NCBI RefSeq assembly: GCF_901709675.1
Contig: NC_051098.1
Coordinates: 9,425,000-9,488,999 of the forward strand
Origin: Syngnathus acus
Taxonomy: Eukaryota > Chordata > Actinopteri > Syngnathiformes > Syngnathidae
DNA length: 64,000 nt
Reading direction: 5' to 3'
In this document: piece by piece, positions 17,001-29,600 of the stretch
Position numbering within the stretch: the first letter of the stretch is position 1
Layout of the letters: every line of letters starts with the position of its first letter
Program-made: the position numbers and the translations under genes
The notes under the pieces: model-generated
The model's input: the letters and a program-made list of their open reading frames with translations, nothing else
Databases searched by the model: none
What the model was told of the DNA's origin: nothing

Positions 17001-20000
17001 AAAATCTTTAGCCAAATTTCTGCCCTTACAAAATGAATAATGTGCAGGTGGCAACAGAGGGCAGTGTTTTCACTGTCCATGAAAAATATGCTTGAGTTAA
17101 GGCATCCTAAAGACGAGTGCTGAAGAACAGCTATGGATGGATTTTGGAGCTGATCTTCCTCTTACTTCACTATTGCAGCCAATGCCGATTTTTCTAATTT
17201 TCTAATGGTTAGATGACCACACTGCAGACACCCTCTACTAGCCTAGCTGGGACCTTAATGCATTCATTCCCAAACAGTGTGGTGAGAGCGGCAGAGAGAA
17301 CAATTTTACTGAAGTGGTCCGGAAATATTTTGCTCACTGCAAATAACGTGTCTTTGTTCACCTACCTATGCCAGCAACGTATGGTGATAGGCAGAATTAG
17401 TGTTTCGCTCAAGAGCACACTGCCACACACCACTACCTTTAAAAATGCATTAACTGTCAATTGTTTGCTCACATGCTCATATACTTAATCTTCATTATTT
17501 TTAATTAGATACATCATTTACTATTTTCTTAGTTTCACTATAGTATATGATGAGAGAAGAACAGGGACTCTGCCTTTCAAGAATACTGGATACTGTACTG
17601 GACTATGTTTAAATAAATTTCATCTCAACTTTTGAAAATGTAAACACAATACAATGGAGCTTTGCAACAAACTGTACTACTTGGTGGAAATTGGGTAATA
17701 GCCATTCCATGATGTCACAGTTTGATGTATGTGGACTAAATGCGGGAAACTAAACTCTTTTGAATGAGAACTGAGCTACACTTAAGAGACACAACTCATT
17801 TGTACTCAGCTATTATGGACAACTGGACATTAACTACTACTCCACATTTTGCAGGGAACAGTTACATGGAAAATGACTCCATCAGACCAACAAAGCAAGT
17901 ATGCCAGGAATCTCCAAGTGGGCTTGGCATTAATTATCAGTTGGACTGCAGTGCGTTTTTACCTTCTTAAAGACAAAGTCAGATTGCGAGAACTCCGATG
18001 CTGAGAAATGGGGAAAAAAAAATCACGAACCTAACAGAGTTTGAACTGAAAGCTCATGTTGGTAGATGGTTAGCAAATATATGATTGGTTCAACAAAATG
18101 AAGACGGGAGGGCTCGGCTGTTGTGAGACCTATTGTGCTATTCTGATGCTAATTTATTTTTGTATCGGAGCATTGTTGGACTGATAGACAATGTAATCAC
18201 TTGTGCTTGCAAACTATTCAACTTAACGATTGGTGAGCAGGAAAGAAGCAATAACTATTTTCAATGGCTGTTTAATCAGGATTGCATGTGCTACAAATTG
18301 GAATCACAATCATCTTTTTCTAGATGCAAGCATTTGTTAGACTGATTTTTTATTTTTACTTTCACTTGAAAGTACAAATGTGTGTTTTAAGTGTTTCATG
18401 ATGGCAGCAAACTCAACTTAATTCACAACAAACAAATATGGCAGATAATAAACAATTCTTCAAAAAAAAGGCTCTGAGTTTATGTCACTCTAATTTATCA
18501 TCAAACAAACTAAACATAAAATTAAGAGAATTATTCAGTGTATTGAAAAGAACAATAACTCCTTTTTGTATGTGAAAATACTATTGTAAAATACTATTGC
18601 CTGAACTAAATGGTTGCTGACCAAACTGCCTTGAAGGTGCTAACCTAACACTAAGACAAAATGAGACTTGGCCATGGATGGGCCAACACTTGGATGGATG
18701 GATATTTTTGATTAACATTGGCATAGTAAAATCAATGGTAGGGTCCACCCTTTGGAATAAAAAATATTATCCAGTGAGTGTACTAGGTTGTCTGTAGTAT
18801 AAAGATAAATGGAATAAAATGGGAATGAGGGTTCCAGGTCCAATTTGTGTGTCAGCATTTTCACCCAATGATTAATCTTATAGCGAATCAGCAATCATAC
18901 AGTGGGGAATGCATCCTGTCTTCGACATCAATTTTCTTGTTTATATTGGATCTTGTGGTATATTTCTGCCGAGGAGGACCGCCTTAGTATTGGCAGAAAA
19001 GAGTGAGTACCAACAGACAGTTAATGAGACTGGGACAGGAAGTGGCAGCGCGCTACTTCCAGGACTGAATTGTTTTGACTCGTACAGTAAAGCATCCAAT
19101 GGGAGTCGTGACGCCTCAACCTCAGTCTCGACACACTTGCGAGTGTGGGAAAGAAATTTAGGAGCATTTTACGAAGCTTTTTCCGTGAACAGAGAAGAGG
19201 CTGTTGACTTTTATTACGCAGGCAGTGGGGGTGAAGTGAGTTGTTAATTGATTTCTGTTTATCAGTAATCCCGCCACAGGCGCAGCGACAAGCAATTAGC
19301 CAGACAGCTCCAGCTTGATGTGCACATAACAATGTGAGTGTGTGGAGGAGGATATGTATTAGTCATGTGGGAGAGTGGAATTAGGCTGACTGGATGGGTC
19401 ATACATTTTTAAAGGGGACATCTTGTTGAAATGTGACTTTTTAATTGGTTGCACACAAGTAGTTGGCACTCCGGACTCCCTGCCCACTCATTAAGTGTGA
19501 AAATAAGCAAAGTAAGTAAATCTTTTGCTGTCTGCCTGTTACTGAAAATGCCTTTGTGAGCGAGCTGTTCTAATTTGTGTCACCACTATATGGCTGATTC
19601 CCACACATGGGGGATCACTGTGAAATGCCATGGTCTATTGACAGAGTGCAGTGTATGAACTGCTGCCCGATAGGAAAAATGTTTTTATCTTCTTGAGCGA
19701 AGCCTTCATCTCTGGCAAGTAGAAGCCTTTCTAGTTTTAATGCCAGGGCTCATCCCCTGATCGTTGTGGTAGCAAAAGCCAGGCTCCCAGTTGGCCTAGC
19801 TGTATATGGGGCAGTCCACTGGTAGAAAACACAAACTCAGGTCTGGAGGCCGCATTTGATTATGTGGCCCGTGATGGATGGATGGACAGACGAACGAATA
19901 ATTAGTAAAGAAAACACCATAAGGTATATATGTATTATGCTTGTCTATGCCAGTCCGACATTTTATTTAGTTCACTGCAAACAAGCCCAACTGTAATATT

Positions 20001-20410
20001 TCTAGTACAGCACTGCTCATTTAAAAGTGATTTTTAGAAACCCTCAATGTTTAAAATTTCATCCAACATATTATGGGTGACATCAACAGACTTCTAACCG
20101 AATAAGGACACATTGATTTCTGAAAGCTGCAAGGAGGAAAATAAACAGGAAATCTGAAAGAGCCCTTTTCATCCATTTCTGTTCTCCAGCTGGGAAAAAT
20201 CTAAAATTAAATTATGCTTGTATAAAAAACAAGACAAGCAGGTCATTGGGGGATAGCCAATGCTCACATCAAAGGCAGCGAGGAGGCAAATTTATGAATG
20301 AAAGTGGAAGCGGCTCACAGTGATCCATAACGGAACAGACTTGACAAGCAGCCAGAATTAGAGGCCACAGTGTGTGTGCGTGCTTACAAGTAAAGGGCTC
20401 TCCACTCTTC

Positions 20411-20567
<157 letters not shown>

Positions 20568-21230
20568 CAGACTGCAGTCCCTCATCACCCCCCGCCCAAC
20601 TGGTTCTTTGGTGGAGTCGAAACATGAGTCATCGCTGGACTTTTAACTGCGTCTGTCCCTCACTGTTGCAGCAGAGCTCCAGCATATGTCAATGGGAACA
20701 GCAGTTACTATAGAAAAGTAAACATGCAATGAGGTTTCCAACATCAACAACATCCATCAAGGCTTAAAACAGTTAAAGGTTTAAAGCTTCATCCAAATCC
20801 CAACTAGATTCTAGGCACATGAAATATAATAAAATGAAACATAAAGCTCCTATTCTTTTCTGATAGACCTTACAAGGATGTAGGTGTCTGATCATGTTAA
20901 CTATTTATAAAAGCAAGGAACTATTTATAACATAGGTGGGTACTCAAAATGGATACAGAATTAGATAACTACAGTGAGTCATTTTACAAAAGCAAAAAGT
21001 ACCAGAGGCTTGACTCTTTTCTCCAATGAGTGAATCACGTATCAAATTGTTTCACAATGACAAATCTGACCTGAGATTGCTGCTTCTAACCTGGTACACA
21101 AATATTGTAGGACAAAACATATTCCAATGTAGCATTATAAATGTTTTTGTCTGGGGCTTCAATTTAAAAATAGAATCAATTTGATTTTGCAGACATGAAA
21201 AAAAAAAAAAAAAGTGCCTCTTGCGTTCGC

Positions 21231-21362
21231 TGACGTCTAAGTCACGTGGTTTGCGTCTCATAGCATGTGGAGCTGTCCGCGGTGCTGAGCGCACACTCAC
21301 GCTGGAGACAGCGATGCTCACACCACTCGACAAGACCGTCAACGCAAACTAAGTCCAAACAG
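21231..21362 (+). promoter_or_regulatory. scg2: scg2 promoter (CRE, E-box) and 5' non-coding exon
   Basis: A CRE-like TGACGTCT (21231-21238) and an E-box CACGTG (21243-21248) lie just upstream of a GC-richer stretch ending in the donor CAG|GTAAGG at 21362/21363. SCG2 genes typically have a non-coding first exon and a promoter CRE, so I infer exon 1 ends at 21362 and splices to 23384. The exact start site is not visible. Confidence 0.5.
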
Positions 21363-22572
21363 GTAAGGATTTCTAATTCAGTCATGACTTGGCCGAGATC
21401 TCACATGATTTTCATCACATGAAAAGAGGAAGACTTGGTGTGTTTGAATTATTTTCTTTTTATTAGGCTTTTTCTTGGGCAGCTGTTCAGCAACCTGATG
21501 CTCTGATCTTGTGTTGTCTTTGTTTGTGCATGATTTCTTTGACTATTTATTTTTGTTATGACTCTCTTTAGCCATTGTTGCCTTCTTTTCTATGTTTACA
21601 AGTTTAATATTTACACAGAAAAACGTTGTGTGTTTAAAAAACAACAGCAAAATTAAAGTAAAATAATTAGTAAAAATTAATTAAATTAGTCAAATAAAAT
21701 CTCTTTACTATTTGCTCATTTCCGGTTGTTATTAAAAGCACACTTCAATGCCTTTCTTAAGATGATGCATCTCAAAGAGGCATACAAACATTATTTATCC
21801 AAATTGCTGTTTGCTGGTAATAGTGGGTGATGATTGCTGTTTAAAAGGGTTTGCGCATAACTGTGGCTTCTGTGGGTACATTAGTCTTACGGGGTTGCCT
21901 TGACAACGGGGCCGTGACTCACGGTGAGCATCAATTTAACGACTAATGAGATTTGTAGGGGAGCTGAATGCTGCTATGCTGCTGCAGGATGTGATCCTCA
22001 GATAAGAAGCAACAGGCGGCAGCGATAGCATCACTGCAGCGCTAAGCAGTCCTAATAATACTAACTAATCATGACGCTCAAGCAGTGCACAGAAAAAGAT
22101 GAATTAATACAACAAATATTCCTATGTGGATATTCAATTGCAATTGACTGCATGAATTAATGAAGCGGTCGTTTGAATAGTAAAGAAAATCAATACATCC
22201 GCTTACTGGTCATATGACAACATGCGCATATTCTGTGACAAAAGCTGTGCCCAATGTTTTCACATTTTGAAAACAATCATACTTAGATCTCAGTGGTGCT
22301 ATTGTAGTTATTAATGTGATTATTATTCATTCTAATTAATAGCATGACTGACAAAGTATGAATCCATGACTGTGGTTGGACTGTATTAATAGTGAACACT
22401 GAACTGCACTGCATCATAGTGACAGATTTTATTTTCTTAACCTATTTAGTTAAAAGAGAGAGGAATACAACAAATATAGTACAAATACAGCTTTCATCCA
22501 TCTTTCTTACTGCATTTTATCTGGGCGAGGGACCTGTAGCATGTGAATTAAAATTTACTGTTACATCCTGCG

Positions 22573-22626
22573 CATACATACATACATACATACATACATA
22601 CATACATACATACATACATACATACA
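22573..22626. repeat. (CATA)n microsatellite
   Basis: About 13 CATA units in scg2 intron 1; frames through it are shadows. Confidence 0.93.
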
Positions 22627-23391
22627 ATGTACGTGTATAAGTAAAATGACAACACTCGGTGAATGCTGCTTAACGTGTACACAAATAATTTAATTAATTT
22701 TTTACAAATATTAAGGGCTGCATTTTTGAAAGCTGTGCATCTGTGCCATAAAATAATAGCTCGAGGATCCTCATTTTTGTATTCATGCAAGGCTCACTTT
22801 GCATATTTGCCTCTTTAGCTGACCGGTCTCCGCCAAACTGGACACTACCGTCTTGGAGATGGTGGAGTGGCAATTTGGTGACAGAAATTTGATCTAAATT
22901 ATAGTAGACAGCTGGTCTAATGCAACATTTTCCATTCATAAATATGTGAACAGTGGGCGTTCGACACTTTGAATCATTGTATTGTATTTTTAAAGCAACC
23001 CACTGGACAGCATACTTTCAATCGATCGGTGGTGAGAGGGTGGTCGACTTCACACTGCTTTTTCCATACTGAGATGTGAGACTTGTTCGCCCCATTTAAA
23101 CGGACTGAAATGAAACGCCTATATGCCATGATTGAAGTGGTTGGCTGTGACCACTCCCACATCAGAGCAGACCTCTGACTCACACATCTTACAGCCTGAC
23201 ATTGGGTCTAACTCACCTCCGCACAGTTACACCACATGCCACGCAGGATTTTCACCTAATTTCACAAAAAAAAGCCTTTAAAGTATTTTTTAGACCATAC
23301 AATTTAGTACAAACACGATCAAAATGCTCAATTCTGGTCTACCAAAGGTCACTGCTGATTTGTGCTTTTTGGACTGTCCTCAGGTTTCACA

Positions 23392-25191
23392 ATGCTGCCC
23401 TTCCTCTGCAACTCCACTAGAGGCAAACATTCCCTCCTCGGTTTGGCTCAGCTTCTGTTTGTCACTCTCTGTCTCCACTGCATTTATGGGGCTACTCTCC
23501 GAGAGCATCGACTCAGGGAGAGTGAATCAGAACCGCAGCAGTCACCTAATGCTGACATGATCAAAGCCTTGGAGTACATTGAAAGCCTTCGTCAGAGAAC
23601 AGACTCACAGGAGAAGCCGCTTCTCCCCAACGCCGATCGCCACTTGGATGATGCTCAGAAGACGCACGCCACTCTAAGACTGGCTCCTGACCCGATACTC
23701 GCTGATAATGACGGAGACAACACAGATGAGGAAAGGAGCGAGGATAAGAGTGAGGAGCTGCTCCAAGCCGTACTCAGCACTCTGCAGCAGACCGAAAAGG
23801 CATCCAAGCCCACTCTGCCTCGTCCTTCCTCGCTGGCGGGTGCTGACCGGAAGAGTGGCGTGTACGCCAAAGTGCCGGAGCAACGGGGTATCATGCCTCA
23901 CAAGAAGATGCCCTTAATGTTTGAGGAGGATGAAGAAGGGGAGGGTGATGAAGAGGAGGGGGAGGATGATCACGAGAACCCCTTCAAACGCACCAATGAG
24001 AATGTTGAGGAGAAGTACACGCCTCAAAACCTTGCAACGCTGCAGTCAGTCTTTGACGAATTGGACAAGTTTACTAATCAAAAGATGACAAACAAACGAC
24101 AGGAAGAGGACGACGATGCGCAGGATGAAGAGGAAGAAGAAGGAGAAGATCTGTTCAATCTAAGAAATGTGGTATATGATGACGAAGGAGAGGACCTTAC
24201 AGACTGGGGTCCTGGAGAGCAAGGGGAGGAAGAGGAGGAGGAGGAGGACAAACATCAGTTGGACAGGAGCCTCGATTATGTCGATGATGAGGAAGAGCAG
24301 GATGAGGATGAAAGGTATCCAGTTAGGAGGTCAAATGATCCAGACCAGGTCGACTACTACCTTCTCAAAGTGTTGGAAAGAACTGAAGAGGAGGAGCAGA
24401 AGCGAGCAATAGAAGAAGAGGAGAACAAGAGGGCTGAGAGGCGAGTAACTCAATACAGAGATAACATTGACCCACGAGTTATCTATCAGCTCATTCAAAT
24501 CTCACGGAAATACCAAATCCCGCCTGAGGATCTCCTGGATATGCTCAAGACAGGAGAAACAACTAGTCAATGGAAGGCCCAAGAGAGCCGAGACAAAAAC
24601 AAATTGTGGAAGACATCCTCAAAGAAGATCTACAAGATTCCCCAAACTAAATTCTACAGCAGACGTCTTCCTGTCAGAAAGAACAGCCCCAAAAACCTGC
24701 AGAGGGAAGCCATCCTCAACATCCTGGGGTTGGGCAATGCGCAGAACCGAGATCCAACTCCCGTCTGGAAGCCGTACAGAAGCCCTGCGTCACGACTTCA
24801 CGCTCTGACAGCGGGGCGCCCGGGGGACGACGCTCCCACGCAGCGACGTTTCCCTCCCAGCAAGTCAAAGGACTATGACGACACAACAGACGGCGAACTG
24901 GCGGCGTATCTGGCGTCTCAGATGCTGGCGCGCTATCCCGGCCCAGCGTACCACTACGGCAAGGCCGGCCAAAAGCGGGACGAGGCGGGGCAGAACGCGG
25001 CAGACTCGTTTGAACAGGCCATGCAGGATTATTTGGATCAAATGGACTCGAGTAAGGTGCTGAATAAAAAGAGACAGTCTGAGGATGGCGAGAGAGGCTT
25101 TGATAACGAGGCTGTGATGAAACTGATGAGCTACTTCAACCCAGAAAGTGAGGACAGTGAGAGTGAAGCCAAGGCGGAAAATGGCATATGA
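23392..25191 (+). CDS. scg2: Secretogranin II (secretoneurin precursor)
   Basis: Granin precursor of dense-core secretory granules, cleaved at dibasic sites to secretoneurin and other peptides. It is a single coding exon of 599 aa. The acceptor at 23381-23383 (TGTCCTCAG) precedes ATG 23392, so the upstream in-frame ATG at 23362 lies in intron. A hydrophobic signal (about residues 16-32, LLGLAQLLFVTLCLHCIYG) is followed by MIKALEYIESLRQ, matching the N-terminal granin motif of SCG2. Secretoneurin is residues 201-234, beginning TNENVEEKYTPQ, bounded by KR on both sides and 34 residues long as in teleost scg2a. The middle is extremely Glu/Asp-rich. Further motifs are IYQLIQISRKYQIPPEDLLDMLK and LAAYLASQMLARYP. 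The neighbours kcne4 and ap1s3 agree with human KCNE4-SCG2-AP1S3 order. Confidence 0.96.
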   Translation: MLPFLCNSTRGKHSLLGLAQLLFVTLCLHCIYGATLREHRLRESESEPQQSPNADMIKALEYIESLRQRTDSQEKPLLPNADRHLDDAQKTHATLRLAPDPILADNDGDNTDEERSEDKSEELLQAVLSTLQQTEKASKPTLPRPSSLAGADRKSGVYAKVPEQRGIMPHKKMPLMFEEDEEGEGDEEEGEDDHENPFKRTNENVEEKYTPQNLATLQSVFDELDKFTNQKMTNKRQEEDDDAQDEEEEEGEDLFNLRNVVYDDEGEDLTDWGPGEQGEEEEEEEDKHQLDRSLDYVDDEEEQDEDERYPVRRSNDPDQVDYYLLKVLERTEEEEQKRAIEEEENKRAERRVTQYRDNIDPRVIYQLIQISRKYQIPPEDLLDMLKTGETTSQWKAQESRDKNKLWKTSSKKIYKIPQTKFYSRRLPVRKNSPKNLQREAILNILGLGNAQNRDPTPVWKPYRSPASRLHALTAGRPGDDAPTQRRFPPSKSKDYDDTTDGELAAYLASQMLARYPGPAYHYGKAGQKRDEAGQNAADSFEQAMQDYLDQMDSSKVLNKKRQSEDGERGFDNEAVMKLMSYFNPESEDSESEAKAENGI

Positions 25192-25217
25192 ATCAAGTGG
25201 CAGATATGAATCATAAA

Positions 25218-25498
25218 TAGGTGCATCTCAATAAATTAGAATATCGTACAAAAGTTCTTTTATTTCAGTTCAAAAGGCCAAACTCCAGTATTGCATAAAT
25301 AGGACGCAGGAAAACTCTTTTCAAAAGTTCAAATTCTAACCAATTGAAAATGTGTAGGTAACATACTGTAATATTCAGATTTCTCTAGATCATCAGGAAA
25401 TATATTATATATGTGTATAGTGAATTTGTTTACAGTACAGCTGCTAAAATCAATTAAGTTTCACAACAATATTCTAATTTATGTTCGAGATGCACCTG
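25218..25498. mobile_element. MITE in the scg2 3' UTR
   Basis: Terminal inverted repeats are TAGGTGCATCTCAATAAATT on the left and its counterpart ending GAGATGCACCTG on the right, 281 bp apart. AATTAGAATAT and ATATTCTAATTT continue the inversion inward. It begins 27 bp after the scg2 stop, so the transcript would carry it. Confidence 0.75.
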
Positions 25499-25813
25499 TA
25501 TTTCCATGTATATAATATTGTGTTGGTGGAAGTGGACAGAGACAAAAATTAAGTATTTTCAAAGATATAAATATGCAGTCAACTGTGGTTCCTCTGTAGG
25601 TTTACTGAATGTCTTATTTATTAGCAGAAATATGAGTGTTCTGACAATAATTTGAGTTAGTTGCTCAACATCCCGTACATGTGACTCGCCACTCCTGACG
25701 ACACGCACACACACGCGCACACACACACACATCAGTGTTGGACCCCCTTACTTTCACTTGTGTTTGTTGGCAATTCTTTCCTAAATGTGGGCATATGTGA
25801 CATACTTGAGGTT

Positions 25814-25833
25814 AATAAAGCATTGACTTTATT
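25814..25833. terminator. Convergent polyA signals of scg2 and ap1s3
   Basis: AATAAA for scg2 is on the plus strand at 25814-25819. AATAAA on the minus strand (plus-strand TTTATT, 25828-25833) is the first good candidate for ap1s3, whose 3' UTR would then be about 770 bp. The two signals face each other 8 bp apart. Confidence 0.45.
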
Positions 25834-26603
25834 TTTCCTTACCGAGTTGTGTTCTTTTTTTCCTCTCATTGACAACATATAGATTTTTTTTCAAATCAGC
25901 AAACAAGAAAAAAAGCTGTTGAGAATTTTTTTTTTCTAGGAAGCTAAGATGTAATGCCACAATAAAATAAACAATAAAAATAAAATCATAGCCACTAACA
26001 CAATACACTGGAAACAATTCATAGACAGTGTAGTAAAATTTGTAGGGCAATTATGAATGCAATATTTAGTTGTACTATAATTAGGTATCCTTGCATACAC
26101 GGATAAAAGTGCTATCTGTTTTGTAGAATCAATTTAACATGCATCTATCCAACCATTTACATCCATTACAAGCCATATATAAACAACCATTCAGACTTAT
26201 TTTTGCACCTATGGACAAATAATCCAAGAAAGAAGACCGAGCTGAGATTTGAAGCCAGAGCCTCCCTCTCAAGAAGCAAAATAAGACAACCAGAGTACAT
26301 TTTGTAAATATAGTATGTTAATAATGATTTCTTTCAAAAAGAAGAATTTTTTGAAATGTGAGCTTTTGCAAAAAATATTGGGTGCTAATTTACAAAAGCA
26401 CTTTGTGGTTCATGACAAAGTGAAAATATTGCACAGATTTAAACGTTCTGGTTTATGTCCTGAGGTGGGAGAGGTCTGTCATAGGCTCAATACATAGGTT
26501 TGCTCATATATTCCTCCATTGTCTGCAATGACAAAACATGAAAAAAAAATGTTCTCATGAGTCACTTCTCTCCAAACCTACGTTCACGAGGGCGTGTGAA
26601 AGC

Positions 26604-29600
26604 TTACTGCACCTCTTGGAGTTCGTCAGCCTCCTGCAGAGAGACACCCACGGCCACTTTGGAGGTTTCTAGCACTTCGCCTCCCATCAAGAATTCATCC
26701 AAAATAAAATACGCCTTTTCAAAATTAAAAATAATGTCCAGCTCACACACCTGATGATGAAGCAAAACACAATGTACCACACACACTGGACTCTAAGGGA
26801 ATCACTGCATTGGTACTTACCAAAATAAAAATATCTGTATACAGATAATAAATATATATACACACTAAATATATATAAATAAGTAAAATAAGAAATATGT
26901 AAAAAAAATACAATACATATAAACATTAAAAACATGCAGTGCTAATTTTCTAACCACTTTGCCGTTTATATAGATATTACTTAGCAAATAAATTATTACA
27001 TTTATTTTAATTTTCCAATTGAGTGTCTTCTTACATGGCCATGATGTATGTCCTATATTACACAGCCATTCAGGTATTTATTAATGAGGTATTTATTAAC
27101 AGTAATTTGAATTCCAAATTTAGCTGTCTGGCAAGTGCAGCATTTTAAATCAGACTTGGTGAAATCTTTTGTGCACCGTTGCTCATTTAAAAACTTTGCA
27201 TATGCGCTACCTTGGAAAAAAAATTAACCAGCATCTAAAGAAACAGCTGTACTGAACAGACGCTTTAACAAGAACAGCGGAATGTTACATAAAACATGCT
27301 GTCCAATCTTCTAAGGTAACAATAGAACAGATGCATCCTGCATAGAAATTAAGCTTTATAATGACATGAGGCACATCATGTTTGGTTAAAACAATGTATC
27401 GGTACTTACATTGCCAAAGTATTTATCCAGCAGTTCAACAAATCTGTGCAGCACCTCAAGGCTCAGCAGCTCATTATCTTGCTCCTCCAGACCAGTGCAG
27501 AAATACAGGCTGGCGTACCTGCAGTGGAGGATATTACTGTGAATATATTGCAGCTACTTTGATATGCTAACCGTGACATATGACGTGAAAAGGTAGCGTA
27601 AGTCTTATACGACAAGCACATAAATTATATAAAAAACACCAAGATAAACAGACACAAAAGTATATCACTAGCTTTGTAAACAATTGTTTTATTTCCAATG
27701 CCAAGCACTAACACGAGAATCCAAGATGTTTTTCCTAGACAGCACATCTGTGGTGGGACACAATCTCCTGAGTTTCTTATTGGAGCAAAGGGTTTGTCAA
27801 AATGGCAGACTGGTCTGCAAGGTGAGATAAACAGTTTCTACATTTCATGCATATGAACCTTTTATAGACAATCTTGAGGTCTCTCCACTGCAGGAAGTTG
27901 CACGAGCGCGGCGTACGGGCCAACACAATCATCATCATGTCCCGGATCACCTTCTTCTTCTCTCGATCTGTTAATGGTGTGAACCATTTCTGCAGACGTA
28001 GCTTTCCCTGCTTGCTGAACAGCAGCAAGAAGCGAATCTGGAGAGAGCATAGAAGGAAGGGGTGTCAAACTCATTTTGTTCGCGGGCCGCATTGTAGTCA
28101 TAGCTTCTTTCGGAGGGCCATTATGACTGTCAACCCAAATAAATGCATGAGCACCTCATATTATATACAGTAAAAGCTACAAAACAAACTAACAAATAAC
28201 TCATTTTCAAAATCAGACGAGTAAAAACTGGTCAAATATTGAAAAATATATTATTAAAAAGTGAAGACAATTTGCAATTTTAGTAATGACACACGAATTT
28301 GATGCACAATTTGTCTTCGCGGGCCAGATAAAATGATGTGGCGGGCCGTATCTGGCCCCCGGGCCTTGAGTTTGACACCTGTGATATAAGGAAACAAAAC
28401 AGAACTCAAACAGTACAATTCAGCTCTGCCAAGTTTAAACAGTGTGTTGTGGATATTCCACACTGTGACAAAATTGTTGGTAACGTCAAAGAAAAATAAT
28501 ATTTAAAAAATAGAAAAAAGTAATAATAAATGAAACAATGAAAATTAACCAATGAAAAAGATGCGTCTTTTGAATGGTCCTTCCAGAGAATTATTAAAAA
28601 AAACATGCATGGTAGGCCGATTGGCCTCTAATTTGGCTGTAGGAGTGAGCGTGAATGGTTGTTTGTCTTTGCGTGCCCTGCATGTGAGAAGTAGTTACTG
28701 TGCGTGTCATGGTGTGTGAAAAATATAAACATGGACCAGTTGGAGCGAAGAAGAGAGTTTTTTCAGCAGATTAGAAAGAAAACTACAGAAGAGCATGGTG
28801 AAGGTAGAGGATATTAGATCATCTCCAAGTAGCTTGATGTTTCTGTGTCTACCTGCAAAAATTGACAAAAGGATTTGTCAGGAATGAGTTGAGCCAGGGT
28901 GACCAAATGCAGCTTGAACCAGGATTTTTTGAAGGGAAAGGGAGTTAGAAGGGAGACCGGTGGGGAACTGACGACACAGACAGGATAGAGACTCATGGCC
29001 AGCAAACAGACAGACAGACCGACCGACAGACAGACAGACAGACAGACACACCGACAGAAGTCCACTCGGACGAGGTTAAAATTCTGACCCTGAGCCTCCA
29101 GACAGACCGGAAGAAACTAGACGACAGGAACAGGAACACTGGGCACACGGGCAGGGCTTAAATACACAAGGTAACAAGAGGAAGCAGGTGACAGACATGA
29201 CGGTGATGAAGGGGTGTGTCTGAGGAAAGTTGCCGACCGAGCGTGCTCTGGCATGGGCGTGACAGGATTAAGACAAATGGAAACAAAAGAGCCCAGAACA
29301 ATTTTCAAACAACTTAATGGTTAGAACCAAGGTCAAGGTACATCAGTTTCAGTCACACAATCTGAGGAAGACAAGGAAGACACAAAATGAGATCTTAATA
29401 AAATGGAAAAAAATGCATGTTGACCAGCCACAAAACTTTTGAGAGAATATTCTTTGGACAGACAAGATAAAACTGGACACTTTTGGCAAGGCACTTCAGC
29501 TGTATGTTCATAGACGTAAAAATGGAGCATACCAAGATAAGAACCCTTACCTTACTGCAAAAAAAGATTTCTTTAACAGAGAGGGGCCAACAAATTTGTC

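Noticed and set aside
18909-19247. 112-aa open frame in the kcne4-scg2 desert
   Set aside because: No signal peptide, domain, splice site or promoter support; composition like surrounding non-coding DNA. Possibly a conserved non-coding element instead.
23362-23391. Upstream in-frame ATG for scg2
   Set aside because: A strong acceptor TGTCCTCAG ends at 23383, so this ATG lies in intron; the ATG at 23392 leads directly into a signal peptide.
28814-29065. Repeats of GACA considered as a CRISPR-like or satellite array
   Set aside because: Units are 4 bp with no spacers, so this is an ordinary microsatellite in an ap1s3 intron.
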